Source of the DNA: Defluviitaleaceae bacterium
Lineage (GTDB): Bacteria > Bacillota > Clostridia > Lachnospirales > WQUN01
Assembly: GCA_009782245.1 (NCBI GenBank)
Contig: WRKK01000157.1
Coordinates: 1-5,056 of the forward strand
DNA length: 5,056 nt
Reading direction: 5' to 3'
Numbering within the stretch: position 1 is the first letter of the stretch; each line of letters begins with the position of its first letter. This document shows positions 1 through 5,039 of the stretch, piece after piece. Under the pieces are notes generated by a model. The model worked only from the letters and a program-made list of their open reading frames with translations, had not been told where the DNA came from and did not search any database. The position numbers and the translations under genes are program-made.

Positions 1-14
1 GACAGCGACCGCAA

Positions 15-113
15 TGTCATTAACTTTAGTTATGTTGTAGAAATGTCGGAATGGGGAACGGGCGACCGTCCTCGGTCGCCCGTTCTCCCCATAAATCGTT
101 TAAGTTAATGACA
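15..113. repeat. Nested palindromic intergenic repeat (MITE-like or REP-like)
   Basis: Two 12-base arms, TGTCATTAACTT at 15-26 and its exact reverse complement AAGTTAATGACA at 102-113, enclose an inner hairpin. The inner stem is GGGGAACGGGCGACCG (53-68), loop TCCT (69-72), then CGGTCGCCCGTTC (73-85) and a mostly matching CTCCCC end with one wobble or bulge. The 25 bases at 60-84 occur again, reverse complemented, at 5011-5035, so this belongs to a dispersed repeat family. It lies about 50 bases past the pdxT stop and no other terminator is visible there, so the hairpin may also stop or protect the pdxS-pdxT transcript; that is inference. There is no transposase frame. Whether the 12-base arms are the true element ends cannot be decided from a single copy. 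Confidence 0.75.
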
Positions 114-160
114 ATAATCGCGCCCGTCCCCCCTATAATTTGCAACCGCCATTTTTTATT

Positions 161-733
161 TCATTCACACCGTGCGTTAATCATATCTAAAAAATACGTA
201 TGCACCGTGGAATCTTCGGTAAGTTCGGGGTGAAACGCCGTGCCGAGCAGGTTGTTTTGTCGTACAGAAACTATTTTACCGCCAGTTTTGGCTAAAATTT
301 TCACATTTTCGCCCACTTCGGTTATGTAGGGGCCCCGAATAAACACCATAGGCACTGTAGAACCTGCAAAGCTGTCATTTACAGAAAAACTGCCTATTTG
401 CCTACCAAAGCCGTGCCTTTTTACTGTAACATCTAGCACATCTAAATGTTGCCAACGGGAATCTTCAAACCGTTTTGACATCAAAATAAGTCCTGCACAA
501 GTTCCAAAACAAGGTATTCCTGCTTTTATGGAATCTTGCAAGGGAGCAAATAATTTTAGATCGTGGAGCAATTTATTCATGGTGGTGCTTTCTCCGCCAG
601 GCAGGATTATACCGTCAAAACCCTTGGAAAAATCGGATTTTTGGCGGATTTCTATGGAATCTACGCCCAATTTATTCAGCATGGCGATATGTTCAAAGAA
701 CGCCCCTTGTAAAGCTAATACTGCTATTCTCAT
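161..733 (-). CDS. pdxT: PLP synthase glutaminase subunit PdxT
   Basis: This is the glutaminase subunit of the DXP-independent pyridoxal 5'-phosphate synthase, a cytosolic class I glutamine amidotransferase. It hydrolyses glutamine to glutamate and passes ammonia to PdxS. The 190-residue length is normal for the family. Visible marks are the N-terminal IAVLALQGAFFEH, the PGGEST oxyanion-region motif at residues 45-50, the nucleophile Cys79 in GTCAGL, the GFGRQ motif at 108-112, and the His168/Glu170 pair in AFHPE that completes the catalytic triad. The ATG (733-731) overlaps the pdxS stop by four bases (ATGA). A GGAG lies 8 bases upstream, inside the end of pdxS, which supports this start and translational coupling. 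It has no promoter of its own that I can see. The reading frame is intact and all key residues are present, so a functional enzyme is expected. Confidence 0.97.
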   Translation of the reverse strand: MRIAVLALQGAFFEHIAMLNKLGVDSIEIRQKSDFSKGFDGIILPGGESTTMNKLLHDLKLFAPLQDSIKAGIPCFGTCAGLILMSKRFEDSRWQHLDVLDVTVKRHGFGRQIGSFSVNDSFAGSTVPMVFIRGPYITEVGENVKILAKTGGKIVSVRQNNLLGTAFHPELTEDSTVHTYFLDMINARCE

Positions 734-1596
734 TTTCCGCGCTCCGACATCATAAGTTCAATTTCCTGCTCATTTATGCCGACCATTGCCTCGCCCAAAT
801 CTTCGGATATAGCGGCGATTAGTTTTGCATCTTTGAAGTTAGTAACTGCTTGCACTATGGCAGCCGCCCGTTTTGCGGGGTTGCCAGATTTGAATATGCC
901 CGAGCCCACAAACACGCCCTCTGCCCCTAGCTGCATCATAAGAGCCGCATCGGCAGGAGTAGCAACGCCGCCAGCCGCAAAATTAACTACTGGCAATTTG
1001 CCGTTTTCCGCTACATATCGGACTAATTCGTAAGGTACGGCAAGTTCTTTGGCGGCTTGATATAGTTCGTCCTTGGATTTTGAAGTAAGCACACGCATTT
1101 CGCTTTGTATTTTACGCATATGGCGAACCGCCTGAACAATGTCGCCCGTGCCAGGTTCGCCTTTTGTGCGTATCATCGCCGCGCCCTCTTGTATGCGGCG
1201 AAGTGCCTCGCCCAAATCTTTTGCACCGCACACAAAAGGCACTTTGAATTGCGTTTTGTCTATGTGATACAAATCGTCGGCAGGGGAAAGGACTTCGCTT
1301 TCGTCTATATAGTCTATTTCTATGGCCTCTAAAATTTGTGCCTCAACAAAATGGCCTATCCTAGCTTTAGCCATTATTGGAATGCTAACCGTTTCTTGTA
1401 TGCTCCTAATCATTTTCGGGTCGCTCATGCGAGAAACTCCGCCTATTGCCCGTATATCGGCAGGTATGCGTTCTAGCGCCATAACGGCGCAAGCCCCCGC
1501 AGTTTCGGCTATTTTCGCCTGCTCTGGCGTGGATACGTCCATTATAACGCCGCCTTTTAACATTTGTGCCAAATTTTTGTTTAATTCGTATTGCAA
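730..1596 (-). CDS. pdxS: PLP synthase synthase subunit PdxS
   Basis: This is the synthase subunit of PLP synthase. It condenses ribose 5-phosphate, glyceraldehyde 3-phosphate and ammonia (from PdxT) into pyridoxal 5'-phosphate. The family is a TIM barrel that assembles as a dodecamer. Counting from the chosen start (288 residues), the N-terminal QMLKGGVIMDV includes the conserved Asp20. Catalytic Lys77 lies in IPIMAKARIGH and the second active-site Lys145 in IRTKGEPGTG. The phosphate-binding and barrel signatures NFAAGGVATPADAALMMQLG and GVFVGSGIFKS are intact. I chose the TTG at 1596-1594 because AGGAG (1609-1605) lies 8 bases upstream. The frame is open to a GTG at 1605-1603, which would give 291 residues, but that GTG is embedded in the Shine-Dalgarno itself and has no site of its own. 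It is the first gene of the pdxS-pdxT operon, with a clear promoter upstream. Confidence 0.97.
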   Translation of the reverse strand: MQYELNKNLAQMLKGGVIMDVSTPEQAKIAETAGACAVMALERIPADIRAIGGVSRMSDPKMIRSIQETVSIPIMAKARIGHFVEAQILEAIEIDYIDESEVLSPADDLYHIDKTQFKVPFVCGAKDLGEALRRIQEGAAMIRTKGEPGTGDIVQAVRHMRKIQSEMRVLTSKSKDELYQAAKELAVPYELVRYVAENGKLPVVNFAAGGVATPADAALMMQLGAEGVFVGSGIFKSGNPAKRAAAIVQAVTNFKDAKLIAAISEDLGEAMVGINEQEIELMMSERGK

Positions 1597-1602
1597 GAAA
1601 AT

Positions 1603-1609
1603 CACTCCT
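1603..1609 (-). promoter_or_regulatory. pdxS ribosome binding site, decides TTG start
   Basis: On the minus strand AGGAGTG is followed by ATTTTC and then TTG. The AGGAG core overlaps the in-frame GTG at 1605-1603, leaving that codon no usable spacing, whereas the TTG at 1596 has an 8-base gap. This favours TTG initiation, three codons downstream of the longest open frame. Confidence 0.7.
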
Positions 1610-1631
1610 AATTTTTTGATTGGTTGCGTTT

Positions 1632-1661
1632 ATTATAGCATTGTTTGTTAGGGGAAATCAA
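1632..1661 (-). promoter_or_regulatory. pdxST promoter (sigma-A-like, extended -10)
   Basis: On the minus strand a TTGATT -35 (1661-1656) is followed by an 18-base spacer and a perfect TATAAT -10 (1637-1632), preceded by TGC (1640-1638), an extended -10 motif. Transcription would start near 1625, giving a short leader of about 30 bases before pdxS. No riboswitch or hairpin fits in so short a leader. Confidence 0.75.
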
Positions 1662-1768
1662 GGGGTGGGGAGTGATTTTTTTAATCACGATTGGCGGTTG
1701 AATTTGTGATAGAAATGAAAACAATAATTATCCCCACAGCCTGAATACCGCCGCCGAATGTTAACAAA

Positions 1769-1813
1769 CAACAAGCAAAAAACGGGTGCCATTAACCTGT
1801 TTTTTGCTTGTTG
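1769..1813. repeat. Long inverted repeat upstream of the hic promoter
   Basis: A left arm of 19 bases (1769-1787, starting CAACAAGC, then six A and CGGGT) pairs with a right arm of 19 bases (1795-1813, ACCTG, six T, GCTTGTTG) with one G:T wobble and a 7-base loop. The core, A-tract, short GC stem and T-tract, looks like a bidirectional intrinsic terminator. However, it lies between two divergent promoters, whose predicted transcripts both start outside it and run away from it. Its right end supplies the first three bases of the -35 box at 1811-1816. An operator or a mobile-element remnant is therefore at least as likely as a terminator. Confidence 0.75.
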
Positions 1814-1839
1814 CACTTTTTGGCGGAATGCGTTATAAT
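1811..1839 (+). promoter_or_regulatory. Promoter of the hic-tex cluster (sigma-A-like)
   Basis: TTGCAC (1811-1816), a 17-base spacer and a perfect TATAAT (1834-1839) form a near-consensus sigma-A-type promoter reading right. The expected start is near 1846, which places the AAAGGGGG ribosome binding site of the first frame almost at the 5' end of the transcript. The -35 overlaps the edge of the inverted repeat at 1769-1813, so anything binding that palindrome could block polymerase. Confidence 0.75.
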
Positions 1840-1861
1840 ATTAGTGAAAGGGGGATTTGCA

Positions 1862-1963
1862 ATGAAAATAGTCTATCCATCGGAAGTAGCCGCTAGAAAC
1901 GCTAAAATAAATCTTTCGCAAACGTTGCAACAGGCATTAAAAGCGGAGTTAGGCGTGGAATAG
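1862..1963 (+). CDS. Mini-HicB: 33-residue ribbon-helix-helix-like peptide (possible hicB relic)
   Basis: This 33-codon frame (ATG to TAG) starts MKIVYPSEVAARNAKIN. Its last 24 residues align without gaps to the C-terminal 24 residues of the HicB encoded at 2188-2580: 16 are identical, including SQTLQ and ELG, and most of the others are similar. That part of HicB is its ribbon-helix-helix DNA-binding and dimerisation segment. The N-terminal HicB domain is absent, and the DNA upstream is promoter rather than decayed hicB. The frame has its own good ribosome binding site, AAAGGGGG (1847-1854), 7 bases before ATG, and the promoter at 1811-1839, and it ends 17 bases before hicA. It may be a real small regulator that binds the operon operator or pairs with HicB, a short leader frame, or a leftover of an older duplicated hicB. 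Translation is plausible; function is not shown. It is two residues shorter than HicB between the strand and the second helix, which may weaken the fold. Confidence 0.6.
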   Translation: MKIVYPSEVAARNAKINLSQTLQQALKAELGVE

Positions 1964-1980
1964 CGAAAAGGAGCGGAAAC

Positions 1981-2169
1981 ATGAAGACATCGGAGTTGAT
2001 AAAAAAATTGAAAAAGCAGGGAGTAATATTCCACAGCAACGGCAAAAATCACGATTGGTATATAAATACAAATAATGGCAAAATGACACAAATTGGACGG
2101 CACGGCTCTAAAGAAATACCTACAGGCACTTACAATGACATAATGCAAAAATTAGGTCTTAAACCTTAA
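1981..2169 (+). CDS. hicA: HicA-family mRNA interferase toxin
   Basis: This 62-residue protein has the normal size and pattern of HicA toxins, which have a double-stranded-RNA-binding-like fold and cleave mRNA, stopping translation when free of HicB. It opens with KTSELIKKLKKQGVIFHSNG. The key histidine is His24 in KNHDWY, the expected catalytic position. The closing segment IGRHGSKEIPTGTYNDIMQKLGL matches the family end, where the helix ends near residue 60. AAAAGGAG (1966-1973) lies 7 bases before the ATG. It sits 17 bases after the mini-HicB frame and 18 bases before hicB, the usual toxin-first order of hicAB. No frameshift or missing key residue is seen, so it is likely active. It is expected to be held inactive by the downstream HicB. 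Confidence 0.92.
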   Translation: MKTSELIKKLKKQGVIFHSNGKNHDWYINTNNGKMTQIGRHGSKEIPTGTYNDIMQKLGLKP

Positions 2170-2187
2170 ACTAAAGGAGAAACCAAC

Positions 2188-2580
2188 ATGAAATACACCT
2201 ACCCCGCAATATTCAGACCAAGCGGCGACCAGTACCACATATTTTTCCCCGACATAGAAGACGGTGCTACTTGCGGCGATAATATAAACGAATGTATAGA
2301 AATGGCGACAGACTGGCTTTCGGGTGCTTTATATATGCGAGAAAAAGCCAACGAAACAATACCGCAACCCACAAAAATCGCCGAATTACCCCACAATGAA
2401 GACGACATTATAACGCTAATATTAGCCGATACAGCCGAATACAAAAATTTTTACGAAAATACAAAAATCAAAAAAAGCATAACAATCCCAATGTGGCTAG
2501 ATATAGCCGCCAAAAAAGCCAATATAAACTTTTCGCAAACACTACAAGGCGCACTAAAAACCGAACTAGGAATACAATAA
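2188..2580 (+). CDS. hicB: HicB-family antitoxin
   Basis: This 130-residue protein is the antitoxin partner of HicA. Residues 1 to about 60 form the HicB-type partial RNase H-like domain, with YPAIFRP, a FPDIEDGATCGD core and a following helix NECIEMATDWLSGAL; this part binds and masks the toxin. A linker of about 30 residues follows (IPQPTKIAEL and an acidic stretch). Residues from about 94 (KKSITIPMWLDIAAKKA) to the end (INFSQTLQGALKTELGIQ) form a ribbon-helix-helix DNA-binding segment, used in this family to repress the operon promoter. AAAGGAG (2173-2179) stands 8 bases before the ATG. The tail is duplicated in the small frame at 1862-1963. Its stop lies 16 bases before the tex ATG, with no terminator between them. 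Confidence 0.93.
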   Translation: MKYTYPAIFRPSGDQYHIFFPDIEDGATCGDNINECIEMATDWLSGALYMREKANETIPQPTKIAELPHNEDDIITLILADTAEYKNFYENTKIKKSITIPMWLDIAAKKANINFSQTLQGALKTELGIQ

Positions 2581-2587
2581 AAAAGGA
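2581..2587 (+). promoter_or_regulatory. tex ribosome binding site, decides ATG start
   Basis: AAAAGGA begins right after the hicB stop and lies 9 bases before ATG at 2597. An in-frame TTG at 2588 directly abuts the site and so has no room for ribosome spacing. This favours the ATG, giving a product three residues shorter than the longest open frame. Confidence 0.7.
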
Positions 2588-2596
2588 TTGAAAAAA

Positions 2597-4873
2597 ATGG
2601 AACAAAACCCCGTAATAACAATGCAACCACTAAACATAACCGCAAAACTAGCGGCAGAACTTTCTCTGGCGGACTGGCAGGTGCAACGCACAACCGAACT
2701 AATAGACGACGGCAACACCGTCCCTTTTATAGCCCGCTATCGCAAAGAGGTTACAGGCTCGCTGGACGATGAGCAACTGCGCACCTTGCACGAACGCCTG
2801 AATTATCTGCGTAACTTGCAGGATAAAAAAACCCAAGTTTTTAACATTTTGCAGGAACAAAATAACCTTACAACCGAACTGGCAACCGCACTAACCGCCG
2901 CCGCAACCCTAACCGAAATCGAAGACATCTATCGCCCGTTCCGCCCAAAACGCCGCACAAGAGCCACTATCGCCGAAGAAAAAGGCTTGTCCCCGCTGGC
3001 GGATATTTTGTTTGACCAAAATATCCCGAACAACGATAATAATGACGAAACTGATAAAACCGATAAAACCGCTATAGAAACCGCCGCCCAGCCTTTTGTC
3101 AACCCAGACAAGGGAGTTTTAACTTGCCAAGATGCCCTAAACGGTGCAAGCGACATAATCGCCGAACGCATATCGGACGATACCGCTTGCCGCAAGTGGA
3201 TTCGCAATATTACTTGGCAAGAGGGCTTTATAAATTCGGTGGAAATTGTGGAAAAGGCGGATAAATCGGATAAATCAGACAAAACAGACAAATCAGAAAA
3301 ATCCACTAAATCCACCAAATCTACCAAATCAGACAACAAAAAAATTGGCGTTTACGAAATGTACGCCGATTTTACCGAGCCGATTCGCAAAATTGTTGGG
3401 CATAGAATACTGGCGTTAAACCGTGGCGAAAAGGAAAAGCAGTTAAAAATATCCATCGAAGCACCCACGGATAAAATTTTGGCGGGCTTGGAAAAACGGC
3501 TACTAAAAACCACCGCAAACGCCGCCAAAACAGAGCAATTTATAAAAGCCGCCATAATCGACAGCTACAAGCGGCTAACCGCACCCGCCGTTGAGAGGGA
3601 AATTCGCGCCGCCCTAACCGAGCAAGCCGAAGAGGGTGCAATTAAGGTGTTTGGCGAAAATTTGCGGCAACTACTAATGCAGCCGCCAATCAAAGGCAGA
3701 GCCGTTTTGGCAATCGATCCAGGGTTTCGCACGGGCTGCAAGTGGGCTGTGGTGGACGAAACGGGCAAGGCACTAGAAACGGGCGTTGTATATTGCACGA
3801 TAAACGCAAACACAGCACCGTCCAAGGCGGAGTTAAAACGGCAAATTGAAAAATACGCCGTTGAACTGATTGCAATCGGCAACGGCACGGCATCTCGGGA
3901 AACGGAGCAGGTTGTGGCAGAGTTGATAAAAGAAAACAGCCTAAACGTGCAATATATTATCGTAAACGAGGCGGGTGCATCGGTATATTCCGCCTCCAAG
4001 CTGGGCGCGGAGGAGTTTCCCGATTTTGACGTTGCCATGCGTAGCGCCGTATCTATCGGGCGGCGCTTGCAAGATCCGCTGGCGGAACTGGTTAAAATTG
4101 ACCCCAAAAGTATCGGGGTTGGGCAGTATCAGCACGACATGAACCAAAAACAGCTAGGCGAAACGCTTTCGGGCGTGGTGGAAAGTTGCGTTAATAGGGT
4201 TGGCGTAAACCTTAACACGGCATCGCCCAGTTTGTTGGCGTATGTGGCGGGCATTACGCCCAGCGTTGCCAAGCAAATTCTACTATACCGAGAACAGCAC
4301 GGCAAATTCACTTCCCGCAAAGAACTGCTAAAAGTGAACAAACTAGGCAAAAAAGCCTTCGAGCAATGTGCTGGCTTTCTACGTATCCCCGAAAGCCCCA
4401 ACCCCCTAGACAACACCGCCGTCCACCCAGAATCCTACGAAATAGCAGAAAAATTTTTGTCGTTGGACAAAAAAGGCGAAAATGACGAATTTTTGGCAAA
4501 TATTGCGGAACAGCTGGCGGTTGGGCTACCAACTTTACAAGACATAATCAAAGAGTTAGCCAAACCAGGTCGCGACCCAAGAGAAGAATTGCCGCCGCCG
4601 TTACTTCGCAGCGATGTTTTGGATATAAAAGATTTGCAAGAGGGAATGGAATTAAAAGGGACGGTACGCAACATTGTTGATTTTGGTGCATTTGTAGATA
4701 TTGGCGTACACCATGACGGGCTTGTGCATATATCGCAACTAAACCCAAAAGGCTCAAAACGCACAAACCGCATAAAACACCCGCTAGAAGTGGTTAGCGT
4801 GGGCGATATTATCGATGTTGGCGTGGTTTCGGTGGATTTGAAACGGAATAGAATAGCGTTGAGACAGATTTAG
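2597..4873 (+). CDS. tex: Tex-family S1 RNA-binding transcription accessory protein
   Basis: This 758-residue protein is Tex, a cytosolic nucleic-acid-binding factor widespread in bacteria and related to eukaryotic Spt6, linked to transcription and RNA metabolism. Domains in order: the helical Tex N-terminal region (about 1-200) with TVPFIARYRKEVTG at 41-54; a YqgF/RuvC-like fold (about 367-490) with AIDPGFRTGCK around Asp374, GNGTASRE and VNEAGASVYSAS; tandem helix-hairpin-helix motifs (about 530-600) with GVNLNTASPSLL and KFTSRKELLKVNKLG; and a C-terminal S1 domain (about 683-757) with GTVRNIVDFGAFVDIG and DGLVHISQL. The protein is somewhat longer than the roughly 720 residues common in Bacillota, because of two low-complexity insertions at about 146-160 and 222-248. 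It follows hicB by 16 bases, so it probably shares the hic promoter, though an internal promoter cannot be excluded. All domains are intact. Confidence 0.97.
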   Translation: MEQNPVITMQPLNITAKLAAELSLADWQVQRTTELIDDGNTVPFIARYRKEVTGSLDDEQLRTLHERLNYLRNLQDKKTQVFNILQEQNNLTTELATALTAAATLTEIEDIYRPFRPKRRTRATIAEEKGLSPLADILFDQNIPNNDNNDETDKTDKTAIETAAQPFVNPDKGVLTCQDALNGASDIIAERISDDTACRKWIRNITWQEGFINSVEIVEKADKSDKSDKTDKSEKSTKSTKSTKSDNKKIGVYEMYADFTEPIRKIVGHRILALNRGEKEKQLKISIEAPTDKILAGLEKRLLKTTANAAKTEQFIKAAIIDSYKRLTAPAVEREIRAALTEQAEEGAIKVFGENLRQLLMQPPIKGRAVLAIDPGFRTGCKWAVVDETGKALETGVVYCTINANTAPSKAELKRQIEKYAVELIAIGNGTASRETEQVVAELIKENSLNVQYIIVNEAGASVYSASKLGAEEFPDFDVAMRSAVSIGRRLQDPLAELVKIDPKSIGVGQYQHDMNQKQLGETLSGVVESCVNRVGVNLNTASPSLLAYVAGITPSVAKQILLYREQHGKFTSRKELLKVNKLGKKAFEQCAGFLRIPESPNPLDNTAVHPESYEIAEKFLSLDKKGENDEFLANIAEQLAVGLPTLQDIIKELAKPGRDPREELPPPLLRSDVLDIKDLQEGMELKGTVRNIVDFGAFVDIGVHHDGLVHISQLNPKGSKRTNRIKHPLEVVSVGDIIDVGVVSVDLKRNRIALRQI
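3044..3070 (+). repeat. Short 9-base tandem repeat in tex (DKT type)
   Basis: Three in-frame 9-base units, GACGAAACT then GATAAAACC twice, encode DET-DKT-DKT at Tex residues 150-158, just after an Asn/Asp-rich stretch. It lies in the N-terminal region where Tex proteins usually have a short loop. It resembles the larger repeat at 3260-3331. Confidence 0.65.
3260..3331 (+). repeat. 9-base tandem repeat in tex (DKS/TKS type), 8 units
   Basis: Eight in-frame 9-base units of the form GAT-AAA-TCG, GAC-AAA-ACA, GAA-AAA-TCC and ACC-AAA-TCT encode (D/E/T)-K-(S/T) repeated at Tex residues 222-245. Each unit keeps a central AAA lysine codon while the flanking codons vary, so the array is old or has diverged. 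It sits just before the KIGVYEMYADFTEP segment, a position where relatives have a short linker. Because the unit is a multiple of three, gains or losses would change length without breaking the frame. Confidence 0.85.
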
Positions 4874-4925
4874 GTAAAATAATGTTATACTCGAACAACT
4901 TAAAAATAGGCTCTTGTAGAAAAAC

Positions 4926-4944
4926 GGGCGGATAATATCCGCCC
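4926..4944. repeat. GGGCGGAT/ATCCGCCC hairpin after tex
   Basis: GGGCGGAT (4926-4933), three bases, then ATCCGCCC (4937-4944) form a perfect 8-bp hairpin about 50 bases after the tex stop. It is not followed by a T-tract (CCTACTG follows), so it is not a canonical intrinsic terminator, although it could protect the 3' end of the tex mRNA. It directly adjoins the larger repeat that begins at 4961 and shares the CCCCTAC end of that family. Confidence 0.6.
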
Positions 4945-4960
4945 CTACTGTTGCGGCGTT

Positions 4961-5039
4961 GTAGGGGCGACCGTCCACCTACGTGCATTTAAGCCAAATC
5001 GGAATGGGCAAACGGGCGACCGAGGACGGTCGCCCCTAC
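4961..5039. repeat. Palindromic intergenic repeat, same family as left edge
   Basis: GTAGGGGCGACCGTCC (4961-4976) and its exact reverse complement GGACGGTCGCCCCTAC (5024-5039) bound a 79-base unit. Inside, GGGCGACCG (5014-5022), loop AGGA and CGGTCGCCC (5027-5035) form a second, competing 9-bp hairpin. Bases 5011-5035 are the exact reverse complement of 60-84. In addition TCGGAATGGG upstream of the hairpin (4999-5008) recurs at 46-55. The unit carries no coding frame. The remaining bases 5040-5056 contain only a short CTGAC/GTCAG hairpin and run off the window. Confidence 0.8.

Larger units (their letters stand above)
1598..1679. repeat. 11-bp inverted repeat pair flanking the pdxS promoter
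   Basis: GGAGTGATTTT occurs on the plus strand at 1669-1679, and its exact reverse complement AAAATCACTCC is at 1598-1608, so the copies face each other across the pdxS promoter. The inner copy overlaps the pdxS ribosome binding site. The outer copy is also half of a small palindrome, GTGATT-5-AATCAC (1672-1688), and a further GTGAT lies at 1706-1710. The spacing suggests possible protein-binding half-sites, but nothing in the sequence names a regulator and chance is possible in AT-rich DNA. Confidence 0.4.

Noticed and set aside
15..113. CRISPR or tandem array from the repeated GGGCGACCG motifs.
   Set aside because: The motifs are arms of palindromes rather than regularly spaced direct repeats with unique spacers.
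1683..1694. AATCACGATTGG here is identical to 12 bases in hicA (2047-2058, encoding the NHDW site), suggesting a hicA relic.
   Set aside because: The match does not extend convincingly on either side and no frame follows, so chance is the simpler explanation.
1769..1813. Plain bidirectional terminator between pdxS and the hic cluster.
   Set aside because: The flanking genes are divergent, so no predicted transcript enters it. It is listed as an inverted repeat with uncertain role.
2929..3339. 136-codon open frame on the minus strand within tex.
   Set aside because: Its repeated Ser/Asp/Leu-Val composition is the mirror of the 9-base repeats in tex, and it lies wholly inside a well-supported gene.
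3565..4107. 180-codon open frame on the minus strand within tex.
   Set aside because: It is a shadow of the conserved Tex YqgF-like region, with no recognisable protein features.
4883..4891. TGTTATACT looks like an extended -10 promoter for a gene beyond the right edge.
   Set aside because: There is no -35 at a suitable distance (TTGAGA at 4859-4864 is 21 bases away) and no downstream gene is visible to support it.
4926..4944. Intrinsic terminator of tex.
   Set aside because: The hairpin is good but there is no T-tract after it, so I kept it as a repeat.
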